A DNA stretch of 64,000 nucleotides, from NCBI RefSeq assembly GCF_000005505.3, contig NC_016131.3, positions 71,899,855-71,963,854 of the forward strand. The letters run 5' to 3'. Below are positions 58,919 through 64,000 of this stretch, one piece after another. The notes beneath the pieces were generated by a model, which saw nothing but the letters and a program-made list of their open reading frames with translations, ran no database searches and had not been told where the DNA came from. This stretch comes from Brachypodium distachyon. Taxonomy: Eukaryota > Streptophyta > Magnoliopsida > Poales > Poaceae. How positions within the stretch are numbered: the first letter of the stretch is position 1; each line of letters begins with the position of its first letter. The position numbers and the translations under genes are program-made.

Positions 58919-60865
58919 AAATATGAACTCAAAAAAAAAGTGTCTTAGCCATATACCTTCAAATACTTATAACATAACTAGCTACAATATGTTCTTTGTT
59001 TATCTCGACTATATATTCAAATAATAAGTCGACACTGAAATATACGATATCTTCACATACACCATGTGAAGCGTTTGTGTCAGGGTTGTTGTAAAATTTC
59101 GTCCCAACTCATATGGTAATGACATAAGATTCATTCTTGTGGACAAAAACATAAGTATCAGCAATTCCTAAACTCAACATTAAACATTGCAAATTTGGTT
59201 CAACATTGCAGTTCCCAACCGCACAAACAAAAATTTCGTAGGTATGTATGACACACACACCTTCGGTTCAAAATTGCGAATTCTCAATTAAGACACGTTT
59301 TTTTTTATAATCGAACTTCACTAATCCTACTTTATACAGACTTGGTTGGTACTGTGATTTATTTTGATGATCTTGAGATTGTTGGGAAATACCCATACGC
59401 TAAACACTATAGAGAGGTCATCTTCATGAGGTATAATAATTGTTAAATAGTACCGCTAGATTTATATATAAAAACTCCAGTAGATCATATTTTTGACAAT
59501 CAAATTGTAGGGCAAACTTATTATCATCGGTATTTCGGATGGTAATCTGATCCAGCATTTGTATTGCTGGTCAACTGACTGAGCCAACAAACCGATTGTT
59601 GTTGCAACTATGTTTCGCAAGAATCATATGAATAGATTTAAAGAAATCTCATTTGATTCATTGCTCAGCTAAGTACTTCATGTTTCGACTTAATAACAGG
59701 TTGTGTAGATACAAATGAGCACAAAGCATTGTGTGGAATCCAGATCACACTGCAGCTGCTGCACTACAAGGTTAGTAATTTTAACATGGCAACACCTGAA
59801 CATATTTACCTATTACAATTACCGATCAATAGATACACATTACATTAAAAAATATTAATGCAACGTGCCTAACAAACAATTGCAGAAATCTGCAAAAAGT
59901 GTTAAGCGAAGAGATTGACCTAAAGTTTGTTCGGAGCTATCTTGAGAGAATATGGGCTTATCTAGCAACCATTGTCACAGCTACAAAGCCTGCTCTACGC
60001 CGGTTCGTGTTATAGATATGATGTTTATTTATAACTGCCTATCTCATGGATGTTGATGTGTAAATATTAGCAGCTCCATGATGACATTTATCTTTGTGTT
60101 TGTGGATGTCTAAGGTTATGAAAAAAATCGTTGTTTGGATAATTTATGTACATATGATTGTGATAGATAATATCTCACGTGCTACTTTATGTCAAAAAAA
60201 TGTGTTGGTCATGCTCAGATTTGTCTTGATTTAAGCTCAGCAATCTTTCAATGTTTTAGCAGAAATTCCAGATTAGCTTGAATAGTGCACATTGTCATGA
60301 CAGAACTCAAGGTTATTATATTTTTCTAATACAATTTTGGACTGGGCCATGGATAATTTGTTCATACTATTCTGTTCAAAATATTTTGTGCTCTGTATTT
60401 CGGTATCGGTATGTTATGGTCTAAACTTATAAATCATCTAATGTCCTATTAATAAATCAAGGGGCAGCATACAGTGCAGTTCTAATCAACCCAGTTGATG
60501 TTTTTTCATGAGAAACATCCAGGTATGCGCCAAATAAATAGGGTTATATGATATTTGACTTGATCTCAACATTACTTGTGGACTCTTATAATGGGAACTC
60601 ACCAAAAAATGGCTAAGATTAAGAGATAAACATAGCAACCTTCGTGGAGACACACATCAAGAGCCTTTGAATGCTAGAGGGTCAATGCTCCCAACATAGC
60701 ATCTGAAAAATGAACAATGTGTATAATTTTTGGTAAATAGCAAAGCCTACAACTCAAAGACAATTATTCAAGTATGACATTTCAATCTCAAATTAGTTTG
60801 GTTAATCCTTTGAATAATTTGGCAATTGTAAATCCAGCAAATTCCATAATTAATTTTCAACATTA

Positions 60866-60982
60866 ATTTGAACAGGTGTGAACTGTTAAATATGCTAACA
60901 ACTTTATTGGGAATTTTATATTATTTCATCTCTTTATGATTTAAATAAACGTTAGAGAAAACATTTCTAAATGATTCAAAAA
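60866..60982 (+). repeat. Direct repeat, right copy (partner at 58808)
   Basis: Diverged second copy, same orientation as the left one. Confidence 0.8.
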
Positions 60983-61100
60983 ATCATAAAAAATGGTCAT
61001 GGGAATGATATGATTCTATTAAATATTTTTCATAAATCTTTGGAACGTAAAATAAGAGTTTAGTGAAGAAATCAGTTATTCCATTGGGTTCACTTTGAAC

Positions 61101-63664
61101 CCATCCGTTCTATACCAGCTCTGCCATTCTGACCTAGTACTCGGTCCATGCATGCCCAAGCAATTAATTACCTGACTGGCTCGATCAGCGTTGCATCTCG
61201 TGGAGGTGATGACACTAGTTAACCAACCGGATTATTGGTATACACACGGGTCGATCGATCATCGATGGAGATGTGCGAGCGGAAGAAAGCTATAGACGAC
61301 GGGGACACGATTGGCCTTGGTTCATACGTGTACGTACAGTACGCTGGATCACGTACGTACAGAGACCACAGCGCCCCTACGTGAAATGTATGATCTGACG
61401 TGCCATACGTACCTTCCTCTCTCAGCTAATCCATTTCGGCTATTGAATTGTGCGTCGTAAGTAAAATGGTCCCTGCCGTGAAACGTTCTGATCCGTACGC
61501 ATGCATGCCGGCCGTATCGTACGCGGCTCTCTACTTCGAGGAAAATACCGTTGCACGTTGTTTTCCGTCGGATTGCTAGCTTGGTATAGCTCTGCTAACT
61601 TTATGGCTAGTGATAAAATCATAAATAATTATACTCCGTATATAATTTCAATGAAAATGTTGTCCCGGCCTGTATAGTATGTTTAACTAGAAAGTGTAAG
61701 AGATAGTAGCAGGTTGTGGCGGAGAAAGGGCATGCAGATACACATATATATAGCATACTGTATGTACATAGCGAAATGAATCATATGCGTAATAAAAGTA
61801 TGGTACCAAATAGAAGACATGTTCTGGTTGACATTTATGTACGCCACATGGCGATGTGTGTGGACCAGAACTTTACATCTTTAATGTGTTGCACCGGCCG
61901 GCCGGCCCGGCCCGACCGATCCCATGCACGATATACGTATAGTAAGTACCAACCGGGTTATGTTAGCATGTACAAATGCGCACGTACGCATGCAACACCA
62001 AATATAATGCAGGTATATGCGGCAAACGCACGGCAATCATTGTAACCTCGACCGTGTGCTTGGGTCGACAACATGAAACCAGCCGGACATAGCTAGTTTT
62101 CGATCAGTTCGTAGGTAGGACATGCATACATGGAGGCAGCTTAATCAACATGTTTTTGTTTTGCGGAAATTCATATGTTGTTCATATTTTATAATGAGAA
62201 GGAGAGAGAAATGAAGAGGCCGGGCTAAATGTGCAACTGGATCATCTTTTGATGATATATTATTGATCTAGACGCCAAAAAGAATCGAGTGATGTTTGAT
62301 ATGCAATTGGATCGTCTTTTGCTTGTATTAGATGTTGGGGCCGTATCCTGTGAATCTGGGTGGAACCGTGCATCTGTGCATCCACGGTCTCTCGGCCGGC
62401 CGATCCACACCCAACGCCTTGATCAGTAACACCATGAAAATTTTCAAATACACGCCTGCCATCTGCCTCCGTCTTGGCTTTTTGGTCTGCAACTTTGCAA
62501 TTAGCCCCTATTGTCCTACCTCAATATCCTGTCGACCGACCCTGGATACCTCGTCCGACACCTTGCCAACCACCGCTCATGCGCCGTCAAACCTGAAAAG
62601 GCAAGCAGTGCCGGCCTCAACAGCAACCCAGGGCGTTGTGCATGGGATAACATTACGGCAAGAAGCGATCAGGGTCAGCCATGTTGATTATTTTTCTTCC
62701 TCGGAATTCACGGTCCCGTGAGCCGGACATAAAGGGTGGGGCTTCCATGGATTGGAAAAATGGTTTCATCTTCCGGCTTCTGCAGGAAACTTGCCTCCCT
62801 TTAGATTTGAATAAACTCCTCAATTTTAAGGTACATGAGGTTAGTACTCCGTAACTTTTTAGAGCAATAATGGGGTCGGCCAACAGATTGAAGAATTCAG
62901 AAAGTCCAAGTGTGCGGTTTAGAACACTAAAAAAGGCAGCAATTGTTCCTCGTTGTGTAAGTACTTTGAGCTATACTGTTCAATTAAATAACTTATGCAT
63001 CACGGTGATTGCAAATCTTTTTCAGTGTTGCGCTGTTCCTCTTTTTGATTCTTTCACCAAAACCTTGCAATTTTAATTCACTGACACAAATTCACATGTT
63101 ACTTCCGGGCAGACGCCCGCCAGCCTAACAGGGTGAGAAAGGTCACCGGGATGGCCTTGGCCTCTAGCCCTCCACGATGTGGTCATGGCATATGTGGGTC
63201 TTTGCGTTGTTGGCCGCCGGGTCGTTGCGGTCTCCACCTTCACTGTGCGGTTCTCCACCACAAGCCGCAGTTATCAGGATAGTCCAACACCGCCAATACA
63301 CCGGATCTTTGTTGTCGTTGCTGCTCTCCGGTCTCCGCTTAGGGGCACGTCAGAGCCGCAGTGGGATTGGAGATTTGGGAAAGCAGATGAATACATAATG
63401 GAGAGTGAAATTGGATTTAAGAGACCAGCTCTTAGGTGAGGGGGTTTTTGCGAAATAATCCAGTAACATAGAAGGGCCGCGGGCGTCTATGTGAAAATTA
63501 CCCAAGTTTCTGATCGGTGTCGTTGGACGTGAATCGAATGGTTGATACGCCCTGGATGCACGGATGCACAGTGCCTTCCGGATTCATAGGATATGGTGCC
63601 TTAGATGTTAGTATTACTGATCGATCCATCTATTGATAGAAATTATGGGTGTGATAACAAAATA
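61101..63664. other. Intergenic DNA, no gene recognised
   Basis: 61.1-62.1 kb is rich in short palindromes (GTACGTAC, CATGCATG, GATCGATC). No frame carries a recognisable domain. Confidence 0.4.
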
Positions 63665-63667
63665 AAT

Positions 63668-64000
63668 TTTGTTTTTTGAGGACACCTCAAAGGGGCAAGG
63701 AGTTCCTGCAATTCATTATAGAGGAAATAGAATTGCCCATTAATTAGGGAAAACCGGGCGAAAACCCGATACAAAAGGGACGAACCCCAACGGTCGACAA
63801 AAAGACCGAAACGACTAACCAAACGCGCCACCTACACACCAACACAACAATGGAAACAACAGAAGAACATCCCCACCGCATCGAACATCACATCATACCC
63901 TCCACTGAGCAAGCCAGATCCGGTATGACCCACCAAAGAGGGGCTGAAGGATCTCGACAGGCTCCGAAGAAGCACGGATGAATCTTCGTCGGAGCACCAC
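63668..64000 (-). mobile_element. LINE 3' end running out of the window
   Basis: Starts with a T-run at about 63,671, followed on the plus strand by GAGGACACCTCAAAGGGGC. On the minus strand this gives a 3' end of GTGTCCTC followed by A-run. The sequence that follows resembles a grass LINE 3' region, and a minus-strand frame is open in places. The 5' part and the other target duplication lie beyond 64,000, so the call stays tentative. Confidence 0.55.

Larger units (their letters stand above)
58621..61100. other. AT-rich gene-free block with spaced direct repeat
   Basis: No open reading frame of note on either strand for about 2.5 kb, and clearly lower GC than both flanks. A segment of about 110 bp at 58808-58918 recurs at 60866-60982, diverged, in the same orientation. 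The block is probably an old transposable element or several nested ones. Confidence 0.55.

Noticed and set aside
1..64000. CRISPR arrays, bacterial operons or a prokaryotic defence system
   Set aside because: The window is plant nuclear DNA; the tandem repeats seen have no spacer-repeat structure.

Overview
This window is nuclear DNA from a grass. It has intron-rich genes with GT-AG splice sites, GC-rich first exons and many Stowaway-type MITEs with CTCCCTCCGT-like ends. It also holds LINE 3' ends, an LTR, a hAT element and expanded-family relics of the kind seen in wheat and its relatives, so I judge it Triticeae or a near pooid. From memory, the rice EDR1, SDE3-like and LEA D-34 genes sit close together on the short arm of chromosome 3. 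If that is right, the block from 26 to 58 kb is colinear with it. No search was run.

Layout. From 0.8 to 10.6 kb, two decayed, convergently oriented copies of a Ulp1/C48-like plant family face each other; one is split by a solo LTR. A small GRF zinc-finger gene with a membrane tail follows at 11.1-11.6 kb. An 11-exon inositol polyphosphate 5-phosphatase gene lies at 14.2-17.2 kb. From 17 to 24.7 kb I see only MITEs, a long poly-G run and small insertions. An SDE3 RNA helicase gene occupies about 24.7-29.2 kb, then a DUF1677 gene (31.2 kb), a PNRC-like gene (34 kb, minus) and a 13-exon EDR1-type Raf-like MAPKKK gene (36.5-44.5 kb, minus). A transposon-rich gap with an intact-ended hAT element follows. 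Next are a small HSP20-like gene (49.6 kb), a PPR gene (51.6-53.0 kb, minus), a two-exon cysteine-rich secreted peptide gene (53.5-53.9 kb, minus), an F-box gene (55.2 kb) and a seed-maturation LEA gene (56.9-57.8 kb). The last 6 kb is AT-rich or repeat DNA ending in a LINE tail that leaves the window.

The genes do not form a pathway. Several touch stress or defence signalling: SDE3 in RNA silencing, EDR1 as a negative regulator of defence, the LEA protein in desiccation, the cysteine-rich peptide, and the 5-phosphatase in inositol phosphate and phosphoinositide signalling.

The most unusual observation is a set of tiny insertions of 11-29 bp. Each is a short poly(A) or poly(T) tract plus a few bases, flanked by a 9-18 bp target duplication. 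Some share their terminal bases (GTC or CTC followed by A-run) with LINE 3' ends in the same window. They look like retrotransposition events that copied almost nothing but the tail.
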